Part shown: positions 39,701-48,779 of the stretch, one piece after another
Numbering within the stretch: position 1 is the first letter of the stretch
Layout: each line of letters begins with the position of its first letter
Assembly (NCBI RefSeq): GCF_017968885.1
Contig: NZ_CP072913.1
Location: 186,001-250,000, forward strand
Source: Pseudomonas sp. Tri1
GTDB lineage: Bacteria > Pseudomonadota > Gammaproteobacteria > Pseudomonadales > Pseudomonadaceae
Length of the DNA: 64,000 nucleotides
Direction of reading: 5' to 3'
The notes under the pieces: model-generated
The model's input: only the letters and a program-made list of their open reading frames with translations
Databases searched by the model: none
Told to the model about the DNA's origin: nothing
Position numbers and translations under genes: made by a program

Positions 39701-42700
39701 AGCGCCAGTATCACCGATGCCACCAACCTGATCGTTCTGGCCAATACCGGCATTGTGGACGCGGCCGGCAACACCGGCACCGGTACCACCAGCTCCAACA
39801 ACTATGCCGTCGACACCCAGCGTCCGACCGCTACTATCGTCGTGGCCGACAATGCCTTGAGCGTTGGCGAAACCTCCCAGGTAACCATCACCTTCAACGA
39901 AGCGGTGACAGGCTTTACCACCGCCGACCTGACGGTCGCCAACGGTACAATCACCGGATTGAGCACCGGCGATGGCGGCATTACCTGGACCGGCACGCTT
40001 ACGCCAAGTGCCAGCGTCAGCGACACCACCAACCTGATCACCCTGGATAACACCGGGGTTGTGGACTCGGCGGGCAACGCTGGCAGCGGGACCACCGACT
40101 CGAACAACTACGCCATCGATACCGCGCGCCCGACCGCCACCATCGTGGTCGCCGATACGGCCATTGCCGTAGGCGAAACCTCGCTGGTGACCATCACCTT
40201 CAACGAGGCGGTGACCGGCTTTACCCTGGCCGACCTGACCGTGGCCAACGGCAGCCTGAGCGGGCTGAGCACCAGCGACAACATCACCTACACCGCGACC
40301 TTCACGCCCAGCGCTGGCATCAGCGATGCCACCAACCTGATCACGCTCAATAACACGGGCGTGGTGGATGGCGCGGGCAATACCGGCAGCGGTACCACCG
40401 ACTCCAACAACTACGTCGTCGACACGCTGCGCCCGACCGCGACCATCGTGGTCGCCGATACGGCACTGAGTGTCGGTGAAACCTCGCTGGTCACCATCAC
40501 TTTCTCCGAAGCGGTGACGGGTTTCGACAATTCCGACCTGAGCGTCGCCAACGGTACGCTGAGTGCGGTCAGCAGCAGTGATGGTGGCATCACCTGGACG
40601 GCCACCTTCACCCCGGCCCTCGGGGTCAGCGACACGTCCAACGTCATCACCCTGAACAACACCGGGGTCAGCGATGCGGCGGGCAACAGCGGTTCCGGCA
40701 CCACCAACTCCAACAACTACCAGGTCGACACCAACGTTCCGACGGCGACCATCGTGATTGCCGATAGCACGCTGAGTATCGGCGAGACCTCACTGGTCAC
40801 CGTGACGTTCAACTCGGCGGTCAGCGGCTTCGACAATTCGGACCTGACCGTCAGTAACGGCACACTCAGCACCATGAGCAGCACCGACGGCGGCGTGACC
40901 TGGACAGCCACGTTCACGCCGAGCGCGAGCATTTCCGATACCAGCAACGTGATCACCCTGGACAATACCGGCTTGATCAACGGCGCGGGCAACGCGGGCG
41001 TGGGCACCACCGATTCGAACAACTACGTCGTCGACACCGTACGTCCAACGGCGACCATTGTCGTCGCCGACACGGCCATTGCCGCTGGCGAAACCTCGTT
41101 GGTGACCATCACCTTCAGCGAGGCCGTGACGGCGTTCACCAGTGCCGACCTGACGGTCGCCAACGGTGTGATCTCGGGGCTGAGCAGCAGCGACGGCGGC
41201 ATCACCTGGACCGCAACCTTCACGCCGACCGCGGGTATCAACGACACCAGCAATGTCATCGCGCTCAATAGTGGTGGCATCGTTGACTTGGCGGGCAACT
41301 TCAATGTCGGCACCACCGACTCGAATAACTATGCCATCGACACCGTGCGCCCAACGGCGACCATCGTCATGGCCGATTCCAGCCTCAGTGTCGGCGAAAC
41401 CTCGCTGGTGACCATCACCTTCAGCGAGGCGGTGACCGGTTTCACCAACGCTGACCTGAGCGTTGCCAACGGCACCCTCAGTACTGTCAGCAGCAGCGAT
41501 GGCGGCCTGACCTGGACCGCGGTCTTTACCCCGACCCTCGGCGTGCGGGATACGTCCAACCTGATCGTCCTGGACAACACCGGCGTGAGTGACGCGGCGG
41601 GCAATACCGGAACCGGCACGACCAACTCGGCCAACTACGCTATCGACACGCAGGTGCCGACGGCGACCATCGTAGTGGCCGATACATCCCTGGGCATCGG
41701 TGAAACCAGCCTCGTGACCATCACCTTCAACGAAGCGGTGAGCGGTTTCGACAACAGCGACCTGACCATCAGCAACGGCACGTTGAGCAACGTGTCGTCT
41801 TCCGACGGCGGCGTCACCTGGACGGCCACGTTCACCCCGAGCGCGAGCATTGCCGATACCAGCAACCTGATCACCCTGGACAATACCGGTGTCATCAACG
41901 TCTCAGGCAACGCCGGCGTCGGCACCACCGATTCGAACAACTATGCCGTCGATACCGTGCGTCCAACGGCGACCATCGTCGTGGCCGACACGGCCATTGC
42001 CGCGGGTGAAACCTCGTTGGTGACCATCACTTTCAACGAGGCCGTGACCGGTTTCACCGACGCCGACCTGACCGTTGCCAACGGCACGCTCAGTGGGTTG
42101 AGCAGCAGCGACGGCGGTATCACCTGGACCGCGACCTTTACGCCAACCACTGGCATCACTGATGCCAGCAACGTCATCACCCTCGCCAATAGCGGCGTCG
42201 CCGACCTGGCGGGCAACGCCGGCAGCGGCACCACCGATTCGAACAACTACAGCGTCGACAGCCAGCGTCCGACCGCCACCATCGTGCTGAGCGATTCGGT
42301 GTTGAAACCGGGTGAAACTGCCCAGGTGACCATCACGTTCAGCGAGGCGGTGACCGGTTTCAGCAACGCTGACCTGAGCGTCGCCAACGGCACGTTGAGC
42401 GCAGTCAGCAGCAGCGATGGCGGCCTGACCTGGACCGCGACCTTCACGCCGACCCTGGGCGTGACCGACGCCAGCAACCTGATCACCCTGGACAATACCG
42501 GCGTGAGCGACGCGGCTGGCAATACCGGGACAGGCACGACCGACTCGGCCAACTATGTGGTCGAGACGCAGGTACCGACGGCTACGATCGTGGTGGCCGA
42601 CAACGCACTCAAGGTGGGGGAAACCTCACTGGTGACCATCACCTTCTCGGAAGCGGTCAGCGGGTTCGACAATGCCGACCTGAGTGTCAGCAATGGCACG

Positions 42701-44038
42701 TTGAGCAACGTCTCGTCCACCGATGGCGGTGTGACCTGGACGGCCACGTTTACCCCGGCAAGCAACATCACCGACACCAGCAACCTGATCAGCCTGGACA
42801 CCAGTGGGGTGGTCAATGTCTCGGGGAACAGCGGTGTCGGCGTGGTGGACTCCAACAACTACGCGATCGACACGGTTCGCCCTGGCGCCACCATCACTGT
42901 GGGTGACACCACCCTGGGCATCGGCCAGAGCACGACGGTGACTATCAGCTTCACCGAGGCGGTGTCCGGTTTCGACTTGTCGGATCTGAGTGTCGCCAAT
43001 GGCGTATTGTCCAATCTTGCCAGCAATGATGGCGGCCTGACCTGGACCGCGACCTTGACGCCAACTGCCGGCGTCAACGATGCCACCAACCTGATCCTGC
43101 TCGACGCCAGCACTGTGCAGGACATCGCCGGCAACGCCGGCGTGGGTATTGCGATCTCTGCCAACTACGCCCTCGACGCCACCCGGCCGATCGCGACCAT
43201 CGTGGTCGCCGACCCGAACCTGACGGTGGGCGAGACGACCCAGGTGACCTTCACCTTCAGCGAAGCAGTGACGGATTTTGACTTGTCGGACCTCAGCGTC
43301 ACCAACGGTGAACTGACCAACCTGACCACCAGCGACGGTGGCAGGACCTGGACGGCGACATTCACCCCAACGGTGAATCTCACCGACCCTAGCAACTTCA
43401 TCGCCCTGGACACCAGCAACGTCAGCGACCTGTCGGGCAACGCCGGGGCCAGCGTGGCGGTGTCGAACAATTATGCGATCGATACCGTGGTGCCCAACGA
43501 TGTGAAGCCGCCGCCGGAGTTCCTGACATCGGACCCTGTGACGGTCATTCCACCGTCCGAGGTGCCGTTGCAGCCAATTGTCTTCACGCCACCGACGGGC
43601 GACCTTGGCACGCCGCTGGGCTTCCCGCCACTGTTCGAACAACGGGACGTGGGCGGTGGCCTTCGGCCGATAGGGGATATTTTCATCAACCGTGGCGAAT
43701 TGGCGCCGAGCTATATCGCCCAGGTTTTCAGCAGCGACGCCGCGGGTGATGGCTCCGGCCAAGGCTTCCTGGGCTTTGGTGGTGGCGATGGCGGGGTGTT
43801 TGGCAGCAGTACCATCTCGGGCCTGTTCAATCGCGACACCGGTTCCGAAAGTGAATCGATGGACGCCTTTGGCAGCCAGTCGATGCAGGGCGGCGATGGT
43901 TCCCAAGGCGCGCGCGGGCTGTTCGGCGCGCCGACCCTGGGCCAGCAGCTGGAGCACCTCAAGAACATGGAGCAACGTCAGGTCGACGGCTTGGCAATGG
44001 CTTTACAGCAGGTCGGCATCAGCCAAGTGCAGGCCTGA
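36800..44038 (+). CDS. Giant LEPR-motif / DUF4347 / Ig-like repeat surface protein
   Basis: This 2412-residue protein begins with a short basic leader and the motif SLEPRMLFDGA (residues 24-34), a signature at the start of many very long bacterial surface proteins (LEPR-XLL type). A DUF4347 domain (about 81-230, with IIAHGN and ILIYGCYTAEG) follows. Next is a parallel beta-helix-like segment and a very Gly-rich stretch (about 360-590). Sixteen Ig-like repeats of 102 residues (about 596-2230) precede a C-terminal domain with poly-Gly and Gln-rich helices. There is no Sec signal peptide, no RTX nonapeptide and no LapA-type secretion signal, so it is not a standard type I substrate. The ATG at 36800 follows AGGTGA; earlier in-frame starts precede the conserved leader. 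A TolC gene follows after 42 bp, and it is probably the cargo of the neighbouring exporter. Confidence 0.88.
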   Translation: MWWSKAKSRVTEGAQALASPMIMSLEPRMLFDGAVAATVAEAAQPDAHPTADAGKTPTADQASDTHAPQGQVDATQAAVPGKTVVFVDSRVKDSASLLEGVAPGTQVVQLDATKDGLQQIADYLDTHQGISSVQIIAHGNAGDLWLGNSYLSADNVQARSDVLAQIGQDMNAGGDILIYGCYTAEGERGLSLVDSLAQLTGRDVAASNDRTGLGGDWDLEIATGNIESANVLSANAMSDYQWGLATWTATNNLNSGVGSLRAALTSAQNGDIVTFNTSMTVALTQVLDVNKNVTIDGDLNNDNVADVTLDGQYRTQIINVTAGTTATLDGLVITRGMTAGNGGNGGDDALVSKGGGIYNAGTLTLRNVTVTANAASGGGGGGGVTPQYAGGGGGGGGAITGGTGGKGGDTLNATGSNGSAGQGGAGGGFFNMGGRGGSSAGGAGGSAYPGYSTGSAGGTATSGGLSIGGGGGGDGYNDIGGAGGGAVGGIYNDTGATLRIIGNSVISNNVGAGGGGGGGGAGGGYNHTGGAGGVGVGAIWNKGSILITAANFAALAGNVGGSGVGGTSAGTAGVSPASVSNVYGDGGTINTNYVPDETPPTATVVVANTSLNSGATSTVTITFSEAVTGLTAADLTVQNGSVGTFTSGDGGITWIGTLTAASNIADTTNVITLNNTGVADLAGNAGVGTTDSNNYVVNDTVAPTASIVVADTALKVGETSLVTITFSEAVSGFTTADLTVANGSLSGLSSSDGGITWTATLTPDAAITDTTNLVILNNTGVADLSGNAGVGTTNSNNYAIDTLRPTATIVVADTALSVGETSLVTITFNEAVSGFTTADLTVANGTVTGLSSGDGGITWTGTLTPSASVSDTTNLITLDNTGIADLSGNTGSGTTDSNNYAIDTLRPTATIVVADTALRIGETSLVTITFSEAVTGFTLADMTVANGSLSGLSSSDGGITWTATLTPSASITDATNLIVLANTGIVDAAGNTGTGTTSSNNYAVDTQRPTATIVVADNALSVGETSQVTITFNEAVTGFTTADLTVANGTITGLSTGDGGITWTGTLTPSASVSDTTNLITLDNTGVVDSAGNAGSGTTDSNNYAIDTARPTATIVVADTAIAVGETSLVTITFNEAVTGFTLADLTVANGSLSGLSTSDNITYTATFTPSAGISDATNLITLNNTGVVDGAGNTGSGTTDSNNYVVDTLRPTATIVVADTALSVGETSLVTITFSEAVTGFDNSDLSVANGTLSAVSSSDGGITWTATFTPALGVSDTSNVITLNNTGVSDAAGNSGSGTTNSNNYQVDTNVPTATIVIADSTLSIGETSLVTVTFNSAVSGFDNSDLTVSNGTLSTMSSTDGGVTWTATFTPSASISDTSNVITLDNTGLINGAGNAGVGTTDSNNYVVDTVRPTATIVVADTAIAAGETSLVTITFSEAVTAFTSADLTVANGVISGLSSSDGGITWTATFTPTAGINDTSNVIALNSGGIVDLAGNFNVGTTDSNNYAIDTVRPTATIVMADSSLSVGETSLVTITFSEAVTGFTNADLSVANGTLSTVSSSDGGLTWTAVFTPTLGVRDTSNLIVLDNTGVSDAAGNTGTGTTNSANYAIDTQVPTATIVVADTSLGIGETSLVTITFNEAVSGFDNSDLTISNGTLSNVSSSDGGVTWTATFTPSASIADTSNLITLDNTGVINVSGNAGVGTTDSNNYAVDTVRPTATIVVADTAIAAGETSLVTITFNEAVTGFTDADLTVANGTLSGLSSSDGGITWTATFTPTTGITDASNVITLANSGVADLAGNAGSGTTDSNNYSVDSQRPTATIVLSDSVLKPGETAQVTITFSEAVTGFSNADLSVANGTLSAVSSSDGGLTWTATFTPTLGVTDASNLITLDNTGVSDAAGNTGTGTTDSANYVVETQVPTATIVVADNALKVGETSLVTITFSEAVSGFDNADLSVSNGTLSNVSSTDGGVTWTATFTPASNITDTSNLISLDTSGVVNVSGNSGVGVVDSNNYAIDTVRPGATITVGDTTLGIGQSTTVTISFTEAVSGFDLSDLSVANGVLSNLASNDGGLTWTATLTPTAGVNDATNLILLDASTVQDIAGNAGVGIAISANYALDATRPIATIVVADPNLTVGETTQVTFTFSEAVTDFDLSDLSVTNGELTNLTTSDGGRTWTATFTPTVNLTDPSNFIALDTSNVSDLSGNAGASVAVSNNYAIDTVVPNDVKPPPEFLTSDPVTVIPPSEVPLQPIVFTPPTGDLGTPLGFPPLFEQRDVGGGLRPIGDIFINRGELAPSYIAQVFSSDAAGDGSGQGFLGFGGGDGGVFGSSTISGLFNRDTGSESESMDAFGSQSMQGGDGSQGARGLFGAPTLGQQLEHLKNMEQRQVDGLAMALQQVGISQVQA
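38585..43490 (+). repeat. 16 tandem about 306-bp Ig-like repeats
   Basis: The unit PTATIVVADTALSVGETSLV...TDSNNYAID recurs every 102 residues, with short length changes in units 1, 2 and 6. Repeats are less identical to one another than those of lapA, so they are older or under diversifying change. Confidence 0.88.
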
Positions 44039-44080
44039 GAACTCTAAAAATATAGTGGGCAGCCAGGGGCAATCCAGGGA

Positions 44081-45592
44081 ATGAATAGAAGTCAGAAGTT
44101 ATTCGGTGTGAGTTTGCTGGCGTTGGTGGTCAGTGGATGTGCGGTCACCAGCGAGCCGATCGATCGCAGCGTCAGCGAACAGCGCGCCCGAACCGACCTG
44201 CAGAATATGTACAAGGACCAGGAGCCCCTCAGTGGTCCCCTGACCCTGCACCAGGCCATGGCCCGGGCAGTGAAGTACAACCTCGAAGGTCGCTTGAAGA
44301 TCATGGAGGAAGCCCTGGCCAAGCGTCAGTTGGACCTGGCCAGTTTCGACATGCTGCCGCGCATGGCCCTGGACGCCGGTTATGTGGGGCGTAACAACGT
44401 CAATGCCTCCAGCAGCCAGAGTGTCGAAACCGGCACCCAGTCCCTGGAACCGTCGACCTCCCAGGACCGCGACCGCGAGGTGGCGGACCTGACCATGGTC
44501 TGGAACGTGCTTGATTTCGGCGTCAGCTACATCAGCGCCAAGCAGGCCGGGGACCAGCGCCTGATCGTGCAGGAGCGCCGGCGCAAGGTGATCAACACCA
44601 TCGTCCAGGACGTGCGTTCGGCCTACTGGCGGGCCATGGCCGCCGAGCGCCTGCTCAAGCAGATCGACAGCCTGATGGCACGGGTCGAGACTGCGCGTGG
44701 CAACAGCCAGAGCATGAGCGAACAGCGCATAGGCGACCCGGTGCAAGCCTTGGGTTACCAGCGCTCGCTGATCCAGGCCACCCGCCAGCTCGAAGAGCAG
44801 CGCCGGGCGCTGTCCCTGGCCAAGACCGAACTGGCGACCTTGATCAACTTGCCCTTGGGCACCGAGCTGACCCTGGCGACCCAGGATGAATATGACATCC
44901 CGGAACTCAAGGTCGACCTGGCCCGTCTCGAACAGGAAGCCCTGGCCAGCCGTCCGGAACTGCGTGAGCAGGACTACCAGACCCGCATCACCGCCGCCGA
45001 AACCCGCAAAGCCATGCTGCGCCTGTTGCCGGGGCTGGAGTTTTCCGCTGGCGGGCATTACGACAGCAACTCGTTCCTGGTGGAGCAGGGCTGGGCCGAC
45101 TATGGCGTGAAAGTCACCTGGAACCTGTTCAACGTGATCTCCGCTCCGGCGGCCATCGACGTAGCCAAGGCTGGTGAGGAAGTGGCATCGGCGCGGCGTC
45201 AGGCGATGTCGATTGCCGTGCTGGCACAGTTGTACGTGGCCAATGCCAACTATCGCGAAGCGCTGCGCCAGTTCAAGACCAGCCAGCAACTGTCGGACAT
45301 CGACGGGCAGATTGTCGGTCAGTTGCGCAGCCGTCACCAGGCTGCCGGCATCGGCGAGCTGGATCTGATCCAGGGTGAACTGAACACCCTGCAGGCCGAT
45401 CTGCGCCGAGACCTGGCTTACGCCGACCTGCGCAATGCCTACGGGCAGATCTTCGCCAGCGCCGGCCTCGATCCACTGCCAAACGAAGTGCAATCGACCA
45501 AAGTACAGTCGATCGCCACAGCGCTGGCCAATCGTGAAGCGGCCTGGGCCCAGGGCAATATCGAGGTGCCGACAGCCGCAGTCACTCAATAA
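44081..45592 (+). CDS. TolC-family outer-membrane lipoprotein
   Basis: This 503-residue outer-membrane factor has a lipoprotein signal peptide with lipobox VVSGCA (Cys near residue 20), followed by the TolC/CusC-like architecture of two repeated coiled-coil halves (AMARAVKYNLEGRLKIMEEA near 66-85; YREALRQFKTSQQLSDIDGQ in the second half). It begins 42 bp after the giant protein, and the next gene begins 12 bp after it, so it is co-transcribed with both. Because the other adaptors of this locus lack their own channel, this is the obvious exit duct for them. LapE, a different TolC without a lipobox, serves LapA. Confidence 0.9.
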   Translation: MNRSQKLFGVSLLALVVSGCAVTSEPIDRSVSEQRARTDLQNMYKDQEPLSGPLTLHQAMARAVKYNLEGRLKIMEEALAKRQLDLASFDMLPRMALDAGYVGRNNVNASSSQSVETGTQSLEPSTSQDRDREVADLTMVWNVLDFGVSYISAKQAGDQRLIVQERRRKVINTIVQDVRSAYWRAMAAERLLKQIDSLMARVETARGNSQSMSEQRIGDPVQALGYQRSLIQATRQLEEQRRALSLAKTELATLINLPLGTELTLATQDEYDIPELKVDLARLEQEALASRPELREQDYQTRITAAETRKAMLRLLPGLEFSAGGHYDSNSFLVEQGWADYGVKVTWNLFNVISAPAAIDVAKAGEEVASARRQAMSIAVLAQLYVANANYREALRQFKTSQQLSDIDGQIVGQLRSRHQAAGIGELDLIQGELNTLQADLRRDLAYADLRNAYGQIFASAGLDPLPNEVQSTKVQSIATALANREAAWAQGNIEVPTAAVTQ

Positions 45593-45604
45593 CGGGGCGC
45601 GAGC

Positions 45605-46390
45605 ATGATGCGCCCGGCGTATTCCCGGTTGCCGGTGACGGTGGACCTGCCGGTGCTGTTGCAGGCGCTGGCAGCCATTGAAGACGAGCGTTGGCAGGGG
45701 CATTTCAACAGCGCCTTCTACAGTGGCGACTGGAGCGGCGTGGCGCTGATTTCGGCGGCCGATGCCTTGACCGAATTGTCTCCCGGGCGTGGTCAGCCTG
45801 TGACGCGCGCGCCCTGGTCAGACGATCGGCGTTGGCGCGAAGCGTTGCGTGATTGCTCCCTGGAGATCGTCTCGGCCCGGCTGCTGCGGCTCGGGCCAGG
45901 TGGGTGCATTCACGAGCATCGTGACTATGACCTGGGCGGGCCTAACGCTGACCTGCGCCTGCATATTCCGCTGCTCAGTCCGCCGCAAGTGGATTTCTGG
46001 CTGGATAACCTGCGTATTCCTATGGCCGCGGGTGAGTGCTGGTTTCTCGACTTGTCGCGACCTCATCGGGTCGATAACCGCAGTGCAGAATCCAGGATTC
46101 ACCTGGTGCTCGATTGCCGCCCAGGGCCATGGTTGGAACAGCAGATCGCCGAGGGGCTGCACAGCACACCCGCCGCTGGTGTTGGGCAAAGCGATTTTGC
46201 CCGATTTCAGCGGTGCGTAGAGACCGACCCTGACCTCGCTCGGACTTTGCAGAGCCTGCATGACCTGGACGCTTTCGTTGAGTGCGCGCTGGCGCTGGGG
46301 GCCGAGCAAGGGCTTCATTTTACCCGGGAAGAATTGCGGGCTGCGATGCGCAACGGTCGCCAACGGTGGAGAGGCCAATGGAAAACCTGA
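45605..46390 (+). CDS. Aspartyl/asparaginyl beta-hydroxylase-family enzyme with C-terminal Nif11-like domain
   Basis: This 261-residue Fe(II)/2-oxoglutarate hydroxylase shows the iron triad as H105-x-D107 (IHEHRDYDLG) and H154 (RPHRVDN), with R164 in a position typical for 2-oxoglutarate binding. Such enzymes hydroxylate Asp or Asn side chains. The extra C-terminal part (about 196-250: FARFQRCVETDPDLARTL, then FVECALALGAEQGLHFTREE) matches the pattern of the Nif11 domain, known as a leader peptide of RiPP precursors. Here it is attached to an enzyme rather than a precursor. The Asn/Asp-rich repeats of the neighbouring giant protein are candidate substrates. The stop codon overlaps the next gene by 13 bp. 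The Nif11 call is from pattern and should be checked by HMM. Confidence 0.8.
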   Translation: MMRPAYSRLPVTVDLPVLLQALAAIEDERWQGHFNSAFYSGDWSGVALISAADALTELSPGRGQPVTRAPWSDDRRWREALRDCSLEIVSARLLRLGPGGCIHEHRDYDLGGPNADLRLHIPLLSPPQVDFWLDNLRIPMAAGECWFLDLSRPHRVDNRSAESRIHLVLDCRPGPWLEQQIAEGLHSTPAAGVGQSDFARFQRCVETDPDLARTLQSLHDLDAFVECALALGAEQGLHFTREELRAAMRNGRQRWRGQWKT

Positions 46391-47385
46391 ATCTGCATGG
46401 TTGGCTGCCGATCCGCCTCTGGCAAGAAGCAGGGCAATGGCAGGTCGATTGGTGCTGGTTTGGCGACACGCCATTGTCGCAGCCTTTTTTTGGCGATGCC
46501 GTGGATGACGCTCTGCGCCTGCCCTTCAACCAGGCGTTTCGCCGCCAGACCTCCTTGGACGTTCTCAGTCAGTGGCAACAACAAAGCCCGGGCCTTGCGC
46601 CCGGTGCGTTCATTTTTCATGCCTCGCGTTGTGGCTCGACCCTGATCAGCCAGATGCTGGCGCAACTGGACGATCACATCGTCATCTCCGAGCCTCCGCC
46701 CCTGGATACGTTGCTGCGCTGCGATTTACCGCCTGCCGAGCGGTGCGTGGCACTCAAGGGTTTGATGTCGGCCTATGGGCAGCGCCGTCGAGGTGTGGAG
46801 CAACGCCTGGTGATCAAGCTGGACGCCTGGAACATCGGTGAGCTGCCACTGCTGCGTGAATGTTTTCCCGACACACCCTGGCTGTTCCTGTACCGCGACC
46901 CCTTGGAAATCGCCGTCTCTCATCTGCGTCGTCCGGGCATGCACATGGTGCCGGGGATGATTGGTGCGAGTGTGCTGGACGATGGGGCGCCTTTCAGCAA
47001 CCAGGAAGATTTCATCGCCCGCCGGTTGGGGCGGCTGTTGCAGGTAGGGCTGGAACAATGCCGGGCTTATACCGGGCTGGCGGTCAATTACAACGAGCTG
47101 CCGGGGGCGATGGCCGGCAGGCTGGCAGCGTTCTTCGAGCTGGATGACGCGCAGCGCGGACGCGCGTTTGCGTCGGTGGGGCAGCATGCCAAGCAGCCGG
47201 AGCAGGTGTTTGCCAGTGACAGCGAGGGCAAGCGCCGGGAGGCTTCGGCGCTATTGCGTGGGCAGGTCATGCGGTGGGCGCAGGGGCCCTATGAAGCACT
47301 CGAAGCATTGCGCCGCAAAGACCCACCCTCAGGCCATCATCAATGCATCAAGACTTGTTGGGCGACAACTCCGCCATCCCCTTGA
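46378..47385 (+). CDS. Sulfotransferase-like protein
   Basis: This 335-residue protein has a PAPS-binding-like loop [17 protein letters not shown] (about 78-94) and a second motif [18 protein letters not shown], as in the sulfotransferase-like family with CGST rather than RSGS loops. Some family members may not be true sulfotransferases. GGAGAGG lies five bases before the ATG at 46378, which overlaps the hydroxylase gene by 13 bp; longer in-frame ORF starts are rejected for that reason. The last 38 bp overlap the convergent slipin gene. It closes the locus, giving a TolC, hydroxylase, sulfotransferase set after the giant protein. Confidence 0.8.
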   Translation: MENLNLHGWLPIRLWQEAGQWQVDWCWFGDTPLSQPFFGDAVDDALRLPFNQAFRRQTSLDVLSQWQQQSPGLAPGAFIFHASRCGSTLISQMLAQLDDHIVISEPPPLDTLLRCDLPPAERCVALKGLMSAYGQRRRGVEQRLVIKLDAWNIGELPLLRECFPDTPWLFLYRDPLEIAVSHLRRPGMHMVPGMIGASVLDDGAPFSNQEDFIARRLGRLLQVGLEQCRAYTGLAVNYNELPGAMAGRLAAFFELDDAQRGRAFASVGQHAKQPEQVFASDSEGKRREASALLRGQVMRWAQGPYEALEALRRKDPPSGHHQCIKTCWATTPPSP

Positions 47386-48109
47386 GCAATTCGATCGGCA
47401 ACGGGAAAACGATGGTGGAGCTTTTATCCCCGGCAATCGCCCCCAGTGTCTGCATGTAGCGCAGTTGCATGGCACCCGGCTGGCGCCCGAGCATTTCAGC
47501 GGCTTGCATGAGTTTTTCCGAGGCCTGCAGCTCGCCTTCGGCATGGATCACCTTGGCCCGGCGCTCGCGCTCGGCCTCGGCTTGGCGGGCGATGGCGCGG
47601 ATCATCGATTCGTTGAGGTCCACGTGCTTGATCTCGACGTTCGCCACTTTGATGCCCCAGGCATCGGTCTGGGCGTCGAGCACTTGCTGGATGTCGCTGT
47701 TCAATTGCTCGCGTTCGGCCAGCAACTGGTCCAGGTCATGCTTGCCGAGGACCGCGCGCAAGGTGGTCTGGGCCAGTTGACTGGTGGCCATGAGAAAGTT
47801 CTCGACCTGGATGATCGCCTTCTGCGGGTCGAGCACGCGGAAATACAGCACCGCGTTGACCTTTACCGAGACGTTGTCGCGGGTGATCACGTCTTGCGGC
47901 GGTACGTCGAGCACAATGGTGCGCAGGTCGACGCGGATCATCTGCTGCACCACCGGAATCAACAGGATCAGCCCCGGTCCCTTGACTTGCCAGAACCGGC
48001 CGAGCTGGAACACCACGGCACGTTCGTATTCACGCAGGATCCGAAACGTCGAAGCCGCCAGCGCGATCAATAGCAACAACAGCATCGTAAAACCGATTTG
48101 CATACCCAT
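47348..48109 (-). CDS. Slipin / SPFH-domain membrane protein
   Basis: This 253-residue stomatin-like protein has one N-terminal membrane segment ([20 protein letters not shown], residues 6-25), the SPFH domain ([14 protein letters not shown]... to about 190) and a C-terminal helical region ([20 protein letters not shown]). The ATG at 48109 follows AGGAGTCTGAG; an in-frame upstream extension overlaps nfeD and is rejected. It is coupled to the NfeD gene, a classical pair that acts in membrane microdomain organisation and stress resistance. Its 3' end overlaps that of the convergent sulfotransferase-like gene by 38 bp. Confidence 0.93.
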   Translation of the reverse strand: MGMQIGFTMLLLLLIALAASTFRILREYERAVVFQLGRFWQVKGPGLILLIPVVQQMIRVDLRTIVLDVPPQDVITRDNVSVKVNAVLYFRVLDPQKAIIQVENFLMATSQLAQTTLRAVLGKHDLDQLLAEREQLNSDIQQVLDAQTDAWGIKVANVEIKHVDLNESMIRAIARQAEAERERRAKVIHAEGELQASEKLMQAAEMLGRQPGAMQLRYMQTLGAIAGDKSSTIVFPLPIELLKGMAELSPNKS

Positions 48110-48110
48110 C

Positions 48111-48635
48111 TCAGACTCCTTGTGAGTCAGCCGGGGCCACTTCCAGCAGCAACCCCTTGCGGGCGATGACCCGCACCGCCTGCCCAGGCCGCAACGGCGT
48201 CGTGCTTGCCACCTGCCAGCGTTCGCCTTCCAACTGGACCCAGCCATGATGATTGTTCCCGCCCTGCAACGCGGTCACCGTCGTGATGTTGCCCAACAGC
48301 GCGGCATCGCCTGTGACGGGGCGGCGTGGTCGGGTTTTCAACGCGCGGATCAGCAGGACAATCAGCAGCAAGGCACTGACCAGCCCCAGGCCGATCATCA
48401 GGGGGACCGGTACATCGGCGTCGGTCAGGATGACCGAGCCGATCACGCACAAAATAATCCCGCCCAAACCGGCAACGCCGTAGTTGGGCAGCGCTGCCTC
48501 GGCGATCAGCAAAGCCACGCCCACGGCAATCAACCAGAACCCCACGGGGTTGGCCACCAGCAGTGCGAGGCCATCGGCTGCCAATGCTGGCCCGCTCATG
48601 GCCAGCAGCGCGATTATTAAGTAGTGAATGTTCAC
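48111..48635 (-). CDS. NfeD-family membrane protein
   Basis: This 174-residue protein is a short-type NfeD with an N-terminal hydrophobic segment or signal ([20 protein letters not shown]), three more transmembrane helices and a C-terminal soluble OB-fold domain (GNITTVTAL..., [13 protein letters not shown]). The GTG at 48635 follows GGAGGTCCC and is preferred to the longer ATG. It lies directly upstream of the slipin gene with a 1-bp gap. NfeD partners the slipin. Confidence 0.9.
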   Translation of the reverse strand: MNIHYLIIALLAMSGPALAADGLALLVANPVGFWLIAVGVALLIAEAALPNYGVAGLGGIILCVIGSVILTDADVPVPLMIGLGLVSALLLIVLLIRALKTRPRRPVTGDAALLGNITTVTALQGGNNHHGWVQLEGERWQVASTTPLRPGQAVRVIARKGLLLEVAPADSQGV

Positions 48636-48779
48636 GGGACCTCCGCAACGCATTCGGCGTGATGTTATTCAAAGTCTAGTCGAGCCTAGGGTTGATTGAA
48701 TTTTGATCAGTCTGACGGTCGCCAAGGGGCTAGACTGAGGGATGTACCCAGCCATCCGTCTTATGCTCAGGAGCCCCGC

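Noticed and set aside
38575..43470. A ladder of about 101-codon frames opposite the Ig-like repeats
   Set aside because: They recur at the repeat period and are shadows of the forward repeats.
36800..44038. Giant protein taken as a second LapA/RTX type I substrate
   Set aside because: It has no GGxGxD repeats, no retention module and no TAAG site, and no ABC exporter gene is next to it.
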